64,000 nt of DNA from Diphasiastrum complanatum (GCA_029204225.1 CM055111.1:2302421-2366420); one strand, 5' to 3'; counted from the first letter of the stretch, positions 1 to 10,150 are shown. Made by a program: numbers and translations. Notes: a model not told the origin generated them from the letters alone.

Positions 1-8
1 GGATATAT

Positions 9-88
9 TAGCATGCAAAGTATGCAACATTAGTCACTAGTCGTCATTTTAGCATGCAAAGTATGCAACATTAGTCACTAGTCATCAT
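9..88. repeat. Two-copy tandem repeat, 41-bp unit
   Basis: The segment around AGCATGCAAAGTATGCAAC is repeated with a 41-bp period (starts near 9 and 50). The visible difference between copies is G versus A in the TAGTCRTCAT tail. No function is suggested. Confidence 0.85.
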
Positions 89-715
89 TATGGAATTTTT
101 TTGTATAAAATCCAATCACTCAGAATTAATTTGCGTAAATGACAAAACAATCAATATACGTGCATATTGTCACTCAAAATAATTGTAGACCATCCATGCA
201 TGCCATGAAAAATTTATAAATTTATCACATGACAAAATTCCAAAAGCATAGTACCCTAAAGTCAAGGGAAAGCTCACATGCATAAAAATAATTTAAAATT
301 TTGGTAAAATTTACATAGACAATAGCAAACTTTCAATGATGATATTTTGAGCTGCAGTGCATCAAATTGGTTGTTGTAAAGCATAGTATAGAGGGTAGGC
401 ATGTTTTTGAGATGACTGCCATGTCACCCTGCCAGCTTACCTTCACATGTGTGAGTTCTGCTGACAGCAGGAGGGCACACTTTGCTAGAGACAATTTTTG
501 GAAAACACATGTTAGGCTTCACATGCCCTCAGAGAGACATCATATTCAATGTATAACAATCCCCAAGAGACTTGTGACACATTCATATAGGCCCTAAAGC
601 TTAGTATGATTGAGAACAAGGAAAAACAAATTTCCAAGATGGCGCTCTACCACTAGTCTTTGACATATCGGTGCACAAGCGTCTTGAACACCAAATTTAG
701 AGATCTATAATCAAA
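89..715. other. AT-rich stretch without a supported gene
   Basis: A 76-codon open frame at 367-597 has no motif I recognise, no intron signals and no relation to the copia fragment that follows. I treat it as chance. The last 100 bases before 716 may be decayed reverse-transcriptase sequence but cannot be read in one frame. Confidence 0.5.
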
Positions 716-2032
716 GGTCTTGATTATGAAGACACCTTTGCACCAGTTGCAAAGATGGTAACAATTCGAATACTCTTATCTCTTGCATGTTTTCACAAAT
801 AGAATATGTTCCAGCTTGATGTTTCTAATGCATTTCTCAATGATTACCTTGAGGAGGAGATTTACATGGATCAGCCTCCAGGTTTTGTGAAAGAAGGAGA
901 TGAATCAAAAGTTTGTCTTTTGTTCAAAAGTCTGTATGGACTGAAATAGGCACTAAGGTCTTGGTATGCAAGGCTCAACTCCTATCTCATATCACTCGAA
1001 TTTTGTCTAAGTGAATATCATCCTTCTATGTATTATAAGTTTGTAGATAACTTTGTAATTATACTTCTCAAGTAGATGATATCATTCTTTGTGGAAATAA
1101 TGAGAAGTTAGTTGAAGAAACTAAGCATGCACTTGGTACTGAGTTTAAGATGCAGGACTTAGGAGTTCTTCACTATATTCTAGGCCTTGAAATAGATTTT
1201 TGAACAGGTCATGCAGTTATAAGCCAAAGTAGATATGCACTTTCCATGCTCAGAAAATTCCAAATGATAAATTGTAAAGGCATAGATACACCTATGGAGC
1301 ACACTGTAAAAGTTCCTATAAAAGATGATGAAAAATCCTTTGAGGACATCACTCTTTATAGGAGTCTTATTGGCTCACTTATTTGGTTAACAATGACTAG
1401 GCCTGATCTAAGCTTTTGTGTTCATAAGCTAAGTCAACACATGCAGGATCCAAAGTTATATCATTGGAAGTTGGCTAAAAGAGTTTTGAGGTATATATCT
1501 TCTACCTTGGATTATGGATTATTCTACGAAGGAGAAGATCTGACTTTGATTGCTTTTTCAGATTCAGATTTCGCATGAGACAGGTTGGATAGGAAATCTA
1601 CAAGTGCTTATACTATATTTCTTGGAAGGAACTTGGTTTCTTGGCTATCAAAGAAACAGACAACTATTTCCTTATCATCCTGTGAAGCTGAATACAAATC
1701 TCTTACAACCACAACAAAGGAGGTTTTATGGATCAAAGCTACTTTTGGAGCTAAAGTGTTATGCAGATGAAGTTCTTCCAATTATCAAGAATGATAACAT
1801 TTCTGCTCAGGCTCTTGCAAATAATCCAATATTTCATGCAAGGAGCAAGCATATTGAAGTGGCTCATCATTTTGTAAGACAAAAAGTCATTGGGAGAGAG
1901 ATCTCATTGGAACATGTTGCATCTTCAGATTGTGTTGCAGATCTTCTCACCAAGCCTCTACTCATGAATGTATTTATGAAGATGAGGTCAAACCTTGGCC
2001 TAATTTTGAAGTCTATGTTGATAGAAACATAA
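716..2032 (+). pseudogene. Ty1/copia reverse transcriptase and RNase H fragment
   Basis: Conceptual translation gives the copia RT landmarks in order: [32 protein letters not shown] followed by a stop, then VDDI from the catalytic YVDD box near 1072. These are followed by the connection region (GIDTPMEH, RPDLSFCVHKLSQ) and RNase H (DRKSTSAY, SWLSKKQTTISLSSCEAEY). A frameshift lies near 1740, after which NNPIFHARSKHIE and VADLLTKP complete the RNase H C-terminus to the stop at 2032. Stops at about 807, 946, 1072, 1201 and 1576, plus the frameshift, make it dead. Gag, protease and integrase are absent upstream, so only the 3' half of an element remains. Confidence 0.92.
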
Positions 2033-2045
2033 TTTTAAGGAGGAG

Positions 2046-2165
2046 TGTGAAGATTATTAAAATATTATCTTCCTATCTCGAGTTTGTGGGCCATGCCCAT
2101 GATGATTTCCACTAAATTTCATGTTGTACATAAAAGGAGTGTGAATTGAGCACATATCCCTCTAG
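2046..2165 (+). mobile_element. Truncated 3' LTR of the preceding copia fragment
   Basis: Directly after the RNase H stop comes a purine tract (TTTTAAGGAGGAG), then TGTGAAGATTATTAAAATAT, the usual polypurine-tract/LTR-start arrangement. The LTR runs only about 120 bp before unrelated gag sequence begins near 2168, so it is cut off. Confidence 0.65.
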
Positions 2166-2167
2166 TT

Positions 2168-3125
2168 GTCATGATCACCCTCAACATAAAAAATACTCAG
2201 ATCAACCACATACATATTGCTCAGACTACTAAGGATGCATGGGACATTTTAGCAACTTTCTACGACATTAGAGACGTTACTTCCAAGCTTCATCTGAGGA
2301 AGAAATTCTTCACCCTCAGAATGTCTAATGCAAATAGTATTTCGAGTCATCTCAACACCTTCAAAAATCTTATGGAACAGATGACTGCTCAGTCATAGAA
2401 GATTCCGATGCACTCATCATGACTCTATTATCGAGTCTACCTTAAGCGCCTACAAAAATTGGGTAATAGCAATTTCTACCCAAGAGCACCTCACTCTATC
2501 AAGAGAAATTTCGCTACTCCTACAAGAGGAGATCAGAAGATCAGCATCCTCCTCAGGCTCAGGATCGGACCCTCAAGCTCTGTATTCAAAAAATCAGAAG
2601 TTTAGATCCAAGTGATCTACAAAGGCAGACTCTACTGAGAAGAAGAGCAACATGCAGTCTAGACCAAATTTCGGTTCAGGATCGAATTCAAGTTCTTCAT
2701 CATTCCAACTAGTGCAGAATCTTTTCTGCAGATATTGTAAGAGGACTGGCCACGAAATCAAGGACTGCCGAACTTTGAAGTACAACAACGAAAAGAAGAA
2801 GAAGTTCCAACAACAAGCACATAGTGCTACAGTCAGTCACTCAAATCAGCAACAACAAGAAGAAGATGAAGCAGCTTTCATGACCAAAGTCGGAGAACAA
2901 TAAATTATCGATTCCTGGTATCTAGATTTCGGAGAAACTCAACACATGACTCCCCATCGTGATTGGTTCAAAGACTATAAGTCATTCACCCACTCCCGAG
3001 TTGTGCAACTTGACTCATCACATTCAATCGAAGGTGAAGGAACAGTCAGAGTTGAATTCAAAAGAGGTGAGGTCAATAGCTTCGATGTGAAATCCAGCTT
3101 CCTTTAATAACACAATCCATAGTCT
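2168..3125 (+). pseudogene. Ty1/copia gag, zinc-knuckle and protease-start fragment
   Basis: Translation gives a copia gag segment (KDAWDILATFYDIRDV, LRKKFFTLRMSNANS), then, after stops and a frame change, a CCHC zinc knuckle (CRYCKRTGHEIKDC near 2729) and the beginning of the retroviral-type protease (SWYLDFGETQHMT near 2913). The protease motif is DFGE rather than the usual DSGA, so catalysis would be lost. It is truncated at about 3125. A longer, close relative lies at 55250-56400. The fragment abuts the target site of the complete LTR element starting at 3157. Confidence 0.88.
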
Positions 3126-3156
3126 TTTGTTTCCAAGAGATATTGTAGTACTCTCT

Positions 3157-3858
3157 TGTGAAGAATTGTCAAAAATTGACAAATCTAGCTTGATAAAAAA
3201 CCATGTAGTATAATGTAAATTTTGTACATAAGTGGATTTCACACATGTGAGGCCAAGATGCCACGTGGCAAACCACTCCTAATGTATGTTAGGTCAAGTC
3301 CATAGGGTTGGTCATGTCATTTTGGTAGTGATTCCTAGTTTATAGGACCTAAATTCTAGATTTAAGGTGAAAATTTGACGAACTAGCTATCTACCAAGCA
3401 TGACTCTAGGAAATAGACTAGGGTTTCATTTTAGGTCAAGGAGAGTGAGTTAACTTCCTTTTTACATGCTGGAAATCCACCTAACTTCAAGAAGGAAGTC
3501 GAATTTGCTATGTATTCCAAGCTCCCATAGTGAGAAGATAGAAAATTTTTGGAGCTCATTGGCAATCTCAAGCTAGTTCACTATGTACATTGAGTTTTTG
3601 TGATCCAAATGAAACCAAATCAATTTCTAATTGTTTCTTAGGTTGAAGGCCGTCCTACATCCTGTAGTACACACGTGTGGGTTCGGATTTCAATGTTGAT
3701 CAATGCTTTTGATTGTTGATGCTTGTTGTTTGTCAAATTGCCAATCTAGATCAACTTTTTTGTGTCTAGTTTTTTGATAGATTGTTAAGCAAGCATCCAA
3801 TCACTCTTGTGGATCTTTTGTAGATCCATTTATGGTCCTAAAATACAGTACTTTCACA
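3157..3858 (+). repeat. 5' LTR of family A element
   Basis: It starts TGTGAAG and ends TTCACA immediately before the primer site. Near the start it contains the palindrome TTGTCAA-AAA-TTGACAA (3166-3182), and later a CACACGTGTG palindrome. Its partners are 7021-7722 and 23392-24092. Confidence 0.95.
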
Positions 3859-3870
3859 TGGTATCAGAGC
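3859..3870 (+). other. Primer binding site, initiator Met tRNA
   Basis: TGGTATCAGAGC immediately follows the 5' LTR end and matches the standard plant copia primer site complementary to the 3' end of initiator-Met tRNA. Confidence 0.93.
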
Positions 3871-4655
3871 CAAGTACAAGAGCATAAGCCATTGATCTAA
3901 TGCAAATCCATTTTTAGCAAGTTTTGGTGCTAAAAACTAGTATTGAAAGGGCAAGCTAGAATCATGATTTTGGTGAGGAGATTTGATCCTAAACTTGGTA
4001 GGGGTCCAAATCCGTACTGTCCACATGTGTGGGCACCTCTGAACCTACATTTAATGCATGGTATTCATTTGATCCAAAAAAAATTCAATTTGTGAGTTGT
4101 TGGTGTAATTTTTGGTGGAGATCCTAGGATAAACTACCAAGATCATTTGCCATTGATTAGATTTGAATTTGTTTCATGGAATCTAATTAATCTAGGCTGA
4201 GTTCAAGTCCTATTAAGGTTAAAAACAGGTCTTGAAACTACACCAAGAAGGAAGGAAGAGATTAAGTCATTTTTTTGTCCAAAAATAGCCAAAATTGGCA
4301 AGATTTGATTGTAAGTAGATTTCACATCATCTTATCTTCATTCCAACTTTGTGAGGGAGTGCTAGAACTGAGATTATAAGTCCATTTGTTGGATTAGAAA
4401 TCTAATTTGAGTGAAAAACTACAAGAGAGAGACCTTAGTGAGTTTCTAGAGACAATCAAATCCATTTCTTGGCAAGATTTGTTTGAAAGTAGTTTTCACT
4501 TCATCTTATCTTCATTCCAGCTTTGTGAGGGAGTGTGATTATAAGTCCACTTGTTGGATTAGAAATCAAATTTGAGTGAAACACTGCAAGTGTGAGACCT
4601 TTGTAAGTTTCAGGTCAATAAAATCTATTTCTTGTTTGTAGAAGTCACTAGTAAG

Positions 4656-6197
4656 ATGGGATCTGCTGGAGCATACCTTCTAGAAGATAGTGAGAGATTG
4701 AATTCTACAAATTATGCTATTTGGAAGGTTAGGATGGAGTCACTCTTGGTGCTCCAAGACCTTCATGAGTTCTTGATTGAAGATGAAGATGAACCTCTAG
4801 GTGCACAAGAGTTAGCTAGATACAAGAAGAGATCTAGGCTTGCACTTCATTGTGTGAAGATGAATGTGAGCAATGATTTGTTGAGAGAAGTATCAACATG
4901 TACTAGTGCTAAAGAGGCTTGGGAGTCTTTAAAATCAATCTATGAATCTAGTAACACTTCAAGAGTACTCATGCTTAGAAATCAGATTTTGCAAAGCATG
5001 AAGAGAAGTGAGGAGAGTGCACATGATTATGTACTTAGAATCAAGTCTCTAAATAGGGAGTTGGCTTCCATTGGAGAGAAGATTCATGATGGAGAGCTTG
5101 TACAAATTGTTCTTAGTGGTCTAGGAGATGACTTTGCAAATTTGGTCCAAAATTTTGCCATCCAAGACTCTTTGCCAACTATAGAAAAACTTCACAGTGT
5201 ATTAGTGGCTGAAGAGTGTAGGATGCTCTATGCAAAATCTAGGATGAGTTCCTTGTCTTTGCAGGATGGTGACGAGAAAGCTAATTTCTCATTCAAGGGC
5301 AAAAAGAAGACCAATGGAAAGAAGAAGCATCCAAAGGAGGCCAAAGAAGAGGATGATGCATCAAGTTCAATGGACAAGTCAAAGCTGAAATGCTTCTTTT
5401 GTGGAAAGAAGGGGCATTATGCATATGAATGCTACAAGAGGCTAAGAGCACAAGTGGAGGAGGACAAACAAGGAAACCTTGCAAAGGAGGAGGATGATGA
5501 TGAAGTAGATGTATTTTTGATGGCATCTACATCCTCACCAACAAGCAATAGCAATTCAAGAGACAATTGGTGGATCGACAGTTTGGCTAGCTCCCACATG
5601 TCTTGTAAAAAGGATTTTTTCTCAACCTTACACTCATTCAATGATGCTAAAAAGTTTGTCTTTACTGCAAATGATGAAGAGTGTAGGATAGATGGTGTTG
5701 GCACCATCTCTTTATGTCTAGAATCCTCAAAATGCATGGATCTAGAAAATGTCCTTTATGTACCATCAATCACCAAGAATATGCTTAGTGTTGGTCTACT
5801 CTTAGAAAGTGGTTTGGATGTCCACTTTAAGCATGGTGTTTGCTTCATCTTGAAGAATTATGTTTGCATTGCAAAGGGACTTAAACATGGAAGATTGTTT
5901 AAGTTGGAAGCTAGTGTTGCTTTTGAAAGAATGAGCTTGACAAAGGAGGAGATCAGTCAAGAGGAGATCTTGGAAAAGTGTGATCTTGCTTGCATTGAGG
6001 AGGAGCATCAAAAGGAGGAAGATCTTGAGGATCAGCCTCAAAGCATGAGAGTTCCAAGGGAGTTCTCAATGACAATGGCCGAGTCATCAAATTGCATGCA
6101 AATTGTCCATTCAAGTGTGCATCTTGCAAGGGTGGTGAGCATTGGAGAGTCTACTATCTTTGAATATTGTTTGGAAAGTAATATAGACATGAGGTGA
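4656..6197 (+). CDS. gag: Gag with protease start, family A; open reading frame of 513 codons
   Basis: A single uninterrupted frame begins at the ATG at 4656. The frame is open a little further upstream but has no ATG there. It carries a copia gag N-terminus (NSTNYAIWKVRMESLL), a UBN2-type capsid region, a basic linker, a CCHC zinc knuckle CFFCGKKGHYAYEC (about residues 246-259) and the protease entry WWIDSLASSHMS (Asp about residue 308), followed by protease-like LENVLYVPSITKNMLSVG. The catalytic DSG is DSL here, so proteolysis is doubtful. After about residue 440 the sequence leaves known copia homology, and the frame ends without entering integrase. An open gag could still form particles (inference). 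Confidence 0.85.
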   Translation: MGSAGAYLLEDSERLNSTNYAIWKVRMESLLVLQDLHEFLIEDEDEPLGAQELARYKKRSRLALHCVKMNVSNDLLREVSTCTSAKEAWESLKSIYESSNTSRVLMLRNQILQSMKRSEESAHDYVLRIKSLNRELASIGEKIHDGELVQIVLSGLGDDFANLVQNFAIQDSLPTIEKLHSVLVAEECRMLYAKSRMSSLSLQDGDEKANFSFKGKKKTNGKKKHPKEAKEEDDASSSMDKSKLKCFFCGKKGHYAYECYKRLRAQVEEDKQGNLAKEEDDDEVDVFLMASTSSPTSNSNSRDNWWIDSLASSHMSCKKDFFSTLHSFNDAKKFVFTANDEECRIDGVGTISLCLESSKCMDLENVLYVPSITKNMLSVGLLLESGLDVHFKHGVCFILKNYVCIAKGLKHGRLFKLEASVAFERMSLTKEEISQEEILEKCDLACIEEEHQKEEDLEDQPQSMRVPREFSMTMAESSNCMQIVHSSVHLARVVSIGESTIFEYCLESNIDMR

Positions 6198-7008
6198 CTT
6201 GTTTCTTACCTTTAAGATTCATGGTGTTTATTACTTTGTATGACAAGACAATGAAATGGGATGCTTTGAAATCTACATTTGTTGTTGATAAAACAATTTC
6301 ATTGGATAGCTATTTTTGTAATAGTTTGAATAGAGTCATAAAAGATGAAACATCATTTTCTTTGGAAATCTTTGTGTCCACATGCTTTGTGCATGATCAT
6401 TCCAATGTAAGGACCAAAGATTATCATATTTCAATGATAGGAATAATGGTAGTGTTTTGCTCTTCAAGTAGAGATTGTAGAATCTACTTGTTTTCAACCA
6501 AAGAATTTGTCAATGGTGGAAATGTGATCTTTCAAGAGTGGAAGATTTGTAAACTTAAAGAAGCACCTTTGGATAACATATTATTCAATTCATTGATGGT
6601 TTGGAGTCAAGTCAAGTGGAGGAGCAAGCTCAAGACCCGAGGACTCCAAGAAGAACCATGAGTATCAAGATGGAGCCATCTAGGCTTAATCATGTGGATC
6701 AAGCAAGGAAAGTTGTCTTTGGCAACATTGTGTATACACTTAATTTTTTAATTGATGTATCTTCAAGTGCACAAAATGCCTTGGAATCCATGGCTTGGCA
6801 TGATGTTTAGTTTTGAAGTGTGCTACATGTATATAGACACATTTATGGAACATCTTGTAAGGGATCCTCTAAGAGGTGGTGAAAGATCCTTCATGGACAT
6901 CATTCTCTATTGGAGTCTCAAAAGTTCCTTTTTTGTAGTTGGATTTTTTAGACACTTCTAAGAGCTTTCATTCATCTATCAAGAGAGTTGTAAATAGATC
7001 AAGCTAAA
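6198..7008 (+). other. Internal region of family A element replacing pol
   Basis: No integrase or RT catalytic motif is present. Two scraps are recognisable: DPRTPRR followed by EPSRLNHVD near 6636-6690, which matches the integrase-RT hinge of the related element at 26360-26430, and DTFMEHLVRDPLRGGERSF near 6838-6890, a decayed RT-RNase H connection motif. Between 6198 and 6600 there is a 155-codon open frame (6194-6661) whose product I do not recognise. The region seems to be pol collapsed by deletion, with possible foreign filler. Confidence 0.6.
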
Positions 7009-7020
7009 TTTGAGGAGGAG

Positions 7021-7722
7021 TGTGAAGAATTGCCAAAAATTGGCAAATCTAGCTTGATCAAAAACCATGTAGTATAATGTAAATTTTGTACATAAGTGGA
7101 TTCCACACATGTGAGGCCAAGATGCCACATGGCAAACCACTCCTAATGTAGGTTAGGTCAAGTCCATAGGGTTGGTCATGTCATTTTGGTAGTGATTCCT
7201 AGTTTATAGGACCTAAATCCTATATTTAAGGTGAAAATTTGACCAACTAGCTATCTACCAAGCATGACTCTAGGAAATAGACTAGGGTTTCATTTTAGGT
7301 CAAGGAGAGTGAGTTAACTTTCTTTTTACATGCTGGAAATCCACCTAAATTCAAGAAGGAAGTCAAATTTGCTATGTATTCCAAGCTTTCATAGTGAGAA
7401 GATAGAAAATTTTTGGAGCTCATTGGCAATCTCAAGCTAGTTCACTATGTACATTGAGTTTTTGTGATCCAAATGAAGCCAAATCAATTTCTACTTGTTT
7501 CTCAGGTTGAAGGCCGTACTACAGCCTGTAGTACACACGTGTGGGTTCGGATTTCAATGTTGATCAATTCTTTTGATTGTTGATGCTTGTTGTTTGTCAA
7601 ATTGCCAATCTAGATCAACTTTTTTGTGTCTAGTTTTTTGATAGATTGTTAAGCAAGCATCCAATCACTCTTGTGGATCTTTTGTAGATCCATTTATGGT
7701 CCTAAAGTACAGTACTTTCACA
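7021..7722 (+). repeat. 3' LTR of family A element
   Basis: It has the same 702-bp length and termini as the 5' LTR and is preceded by the polypurine tract. It contains the hairpin GTACTACA-GCC-TGTAGTAC (7516-7534) directly followed by CACACGTGTG (7534-7543), a palindrome with a G-box core, and TTGCCAA-AAA-TTGGCAA at 7030-7046. Confidence 0.95.
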
Positions 7723-7875
7723 TCTCTTTGCCAACTTCTAATGTAACGATCCTGGGTTCTGATTATATTGGCTTAGCTTGTATATTGCAAACGCTATATC
7801 AAGTCTGGTGTTGTCTGCTAGATATAACAATGATCCAATTAGCCTACGATAGGATTTTTTGGCCATTCGTTCCTC

Positions 7876-8403
7876 TTACTCGAGAGTCTGCGAAGAATCT
7901 ACCTTGTTCAGTATTGTTTCAAGTATCATGGGAGTATGCACACCTTTGCATTCGAGCATGTTGAAGTCTTCAATGATCTTTTGAGTGTACTTTTGTTGGT
8001 GAAGATACAACTTTCCACCTTCAAAGTCTCTCACGATTTGCAAGCCTAGATAGATTTTAGCTTCTCCTAGGTCAGCGATCTCAAATATTTCAAAAATGTC
8101 TCTTTTGACATCTGAAATGAACTTATCTCTTCTTGAGAAGATAAGTGTGTCATCAACATAAACAGCTAGAATGATTATTTCATTTTGGACATGCTTGATA
8201 TAGACATTTGATTCAGCAAATAGAGGTTTGAAGCCTATGGAACGTAGTGCTTCATCCTTCTTTCTATACCATTTTCTCGCTGCTTGTTTGAGACCATAAA
8301 TTCTTTTATTCTTGTTTGGGACCATATTTTCTTGGCTTACAAAACCAAGTGGTTGGTCCATAAATAAGTACACTTTTCTTCCGTGTGACCTGATCTTCTG
8401 CAT
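7876..8403 (-). pseudogene. Ty1/copia reverse transcriptase fragment, reverse strand
   Basis: The reading frame shows YLFMDQPLGFV (RT palm entry), RIYGLKQAARKWY, the catalytic AVYVDDTLIFSR, then ADLGEAKIYLGLQI and CKGVHTPM before a stop. It is open for 175 codons but lacks RT fingers and RNase H. Its 5' end runs straight into a gag zinc-knuckle frame with protease and integrase missing (see 8375-9135), so it is one deleted element and not an independent insertion. Confidence 0.9.
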
Positions 8404-9135
8404 CTGTTGCAGATCTTCTTATCACCAAATTTCTTCTGTTGTTTTCCAGATTGTTGTTCATTAGTCTTAGACTCATTCTTCTTAGACGACTCCCTCTTAA
8501 ACTTAGACTTCTTAGAAAATTTATTCTTTTGAATAAATAGAGCATTTTCTGAATCACCATTGTTGTCATAGCGTTCACAAGCTTCTACTTCATTCTTAAC
8601 TCCGTCTATTGCCTTTTGAAGTGTCATTGTCGCATCTTTTGCCAATAAGGTTCGAGTTGTGTGGAATGACCTGGGTAAAGCTCAAAGAAAGTAACTAAGC
8701 TGTTTTTCCTTAGAAATTGTATTTTTTGTACCAGAATTCTAAAAGGAAATAAGCAGACCTTTAATCTTCCGCACGAATGTATTCAAGTCTTAATTGGTCT
8801 TCCAAGAACATGATCTGATTACAAGATCGAGTCTCATTCTTGGTTTGCAGTTCTTTCCATAAATCCTTTGCGTTTGAAATTGATGTAAGATCTAGCATTA
8901 TATTGTCATGCATTGAAGACACAATAATTGTTATAGCTTTGTCATTTTTTAAACTCAATTGTCGAAGTTCTTCGCCAGGAGTAGCTTTTGGCTTCTCCTC
9001 AATTGGTTCTACCCATTGCCATAGACCTTCGCCCTTCAACAAGCGTGAAGTCTTTAATTTCCAAATCAAGTAGTTTGAACCTTTTGGGTCCAAGATTTTA
9101 GTGATCTTAGCTTGAATATTGGTGATCGAGGACAT
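8375..9135 (-). pseudogene. Ty1/copia gag and zinc knuckle, reverse strand
   Basis: It starts MSSITNIQAKI at 9135, followed by LDPKGSNYLIWKLKTSRLL and an UBN2-like capsid segment (SMHDNIMLDL, AKDLWKELQ). After a stop and frame change near 8760 it continues as a lysine-rich linker and a CCHC knuckle CNRCRRSGHTEEKC. Immediately after that Cys the DNA continues with RT sequence encoding MDQP, read in another frame. Protease and integrase, normally more than a kilobase, are deleted. Confidence 0.9.
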
Positions 9136-9237
9136 CTTTTAATTCTGAATAAGCCCCAGATAGTGGCTTACTGATGGATGTATGAAGAATGCTGAGAGGG
9201 ATGCGAAGATACCACTGTATCAACTTTAATTTTGTAA

Positions 9238-9249
9238 GCTCTGATACCA
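9238..9249 (-). other. Primer binding site of reverse-strand copia element
   Basis: Reverse complement TGGTATCAGAGC, one base from the LTR terminus at 9251 and about 100 bp upstream of the gag start at 9135. The spacing and sequence fit a copia initiator-Met primer site. Confidence 0.9.
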
Positions 9250-9250
9250 C

Positions 9251-10150
9251 TGTAGGAAAAATAGTAATAATTCTTCCACAGAGAACATGATGCCAGTTTG
9301 AATAAATCAAACTAATATTAGTGTCTTCAATCGCGATTTTATCTGATCTATGTACTAATAGAATAGTATTTGTTCAGATTGAATATGCATGCGGAAATTA
9401 TATGCAGAAGTAAGAGACAACTTAAGACAATTTAGACAATAAGAAACTATTGATCAAAAATGAATTTTTATAACTCTGAATCTAATTCATCAATATACAT
9501 CTCTTACTGTCTTATCTCGCTGTTTTGTCTCTGATTGAGTGAGTTACAACGAGTAGTGCACATGTATTTATATTGCTACATGATAGGTCTTTTGGCCTTT
9601 CAATGCTGTAACAGTAGATATCTAACAGTTTATGACAGTTGATATTCAGATTGACGTTCTATTTTCAAGCTCGAATAAAATTTGTTCACGAATAATTCGC
9701 GACAGTTCATCTCTTTGTCTCAACTTCGTGTTTCGCGAATTGTTTGAGACACTTGTCTCTTCGCGACATTTTCATCTTTCGCGAATTGTTCACAACAGAT
9801 GACAATTCTTGAGTTTAAAAAAGAAATCTAGAATATTTTGTGAACTATTCGAGATAGTTTCACGATAGGTGAGCTTGAAGAACAATCCAGAAGATTTCGC
9901 GAATTGTTCGCGACAATCTGAGGTGTTGAACAAGACACAGAATATTTTGTGACAAGGTTTTGTTCGCGAATCTTTCGAGCTTCAACAAGAAAGCCACGAG
10001 CTTCTACAAAAAACTATTTCACGAATCTTTCGAGTTGATTGCAAGACAAATTTCGTGAATCCTTCGTGAATCTTTGCGAATTGGTCACGAATAGAAATGT
10101 TTCAAGTTCGCATTTGTTTTTTTTCTCATCCTTTGTCAAGTAAACTGCAT
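9251..10150 (-). repeat. 5' LTR of reverse-strand copia element, outer boundary approximate
   Basis: The inner boundary is sharp: plus-strand TGTAGGAAAA follows the primer site. The outer boundary is not defined because the other LTR is absent. I place it near 10150, before sequence belonging to the next copia fragment. The outer half contains a dense array of TTCGCGAA-like motifs. Confidence 0.65.
9675..10110. repeat. Degenerate TTCGCGAA / TTCGCGACA motif array inside an LTR
   Basis: Motifs of the type TTTCGCGAATTGTTCGCGAC recur at about 9688, 9732, 9759, 9778, 9896, 9962, 10018 and 10050-10100. Many carry CG-to-TG or CG-to-CA changes (CACGAA, GTGAA), as expected from decay of methylated CpG. 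The unit spacing is irregular. The array lies where the LTR promoter (U3) would be. Confidence 0.8.

Larger units (their letters stand above)
3157..7722 (+). mobile_element. Complete but pol-less Ty1/copia-type element (family A)
   Basis: A 4566-bp element has two 702-bp LTRs (3157-3858 and 7021-7722) starting TGTGAAGAATTG and ending TTTCACA. It has an initiator-Met primer site (TGGTATCAGAGC at 3859), a polypurine tract (TTTGAGGAGGAG at 7009-7020) and a perfect 5-bp target duplication TCTCT (3152-3156 and 7723-7727). Inside are a long gag-protease frame and about 0.8 kb of mostly unrecognised sequence. Integrase, RT and RNase H are missing except for scraps. The LTRs differ at six positions in their first 160 bases, so the insertion is not very recent. 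It is non-autonomous and resembles TR-GAG-type elements (inference). Confidence 0.93.

Noticed and set aside
367-597. 76-codon open frame near the left end
   Set aside because: No motif, no splice context and no start signal. Length is within chance expectation.
1550-2032. Apparent 160-residue novel protein
   Set aside because: Its first third is RNase H DNA read out of frame. Only the last 90 residues are real RNase H, so it is a frameshifted piece of the copia fragment.
4632-4655. Gag start eight codons upstream of 4656
   Set aside because: The codon there is TTG and the next in-frame ATG is 4656. The leader is otherwise non-coding.
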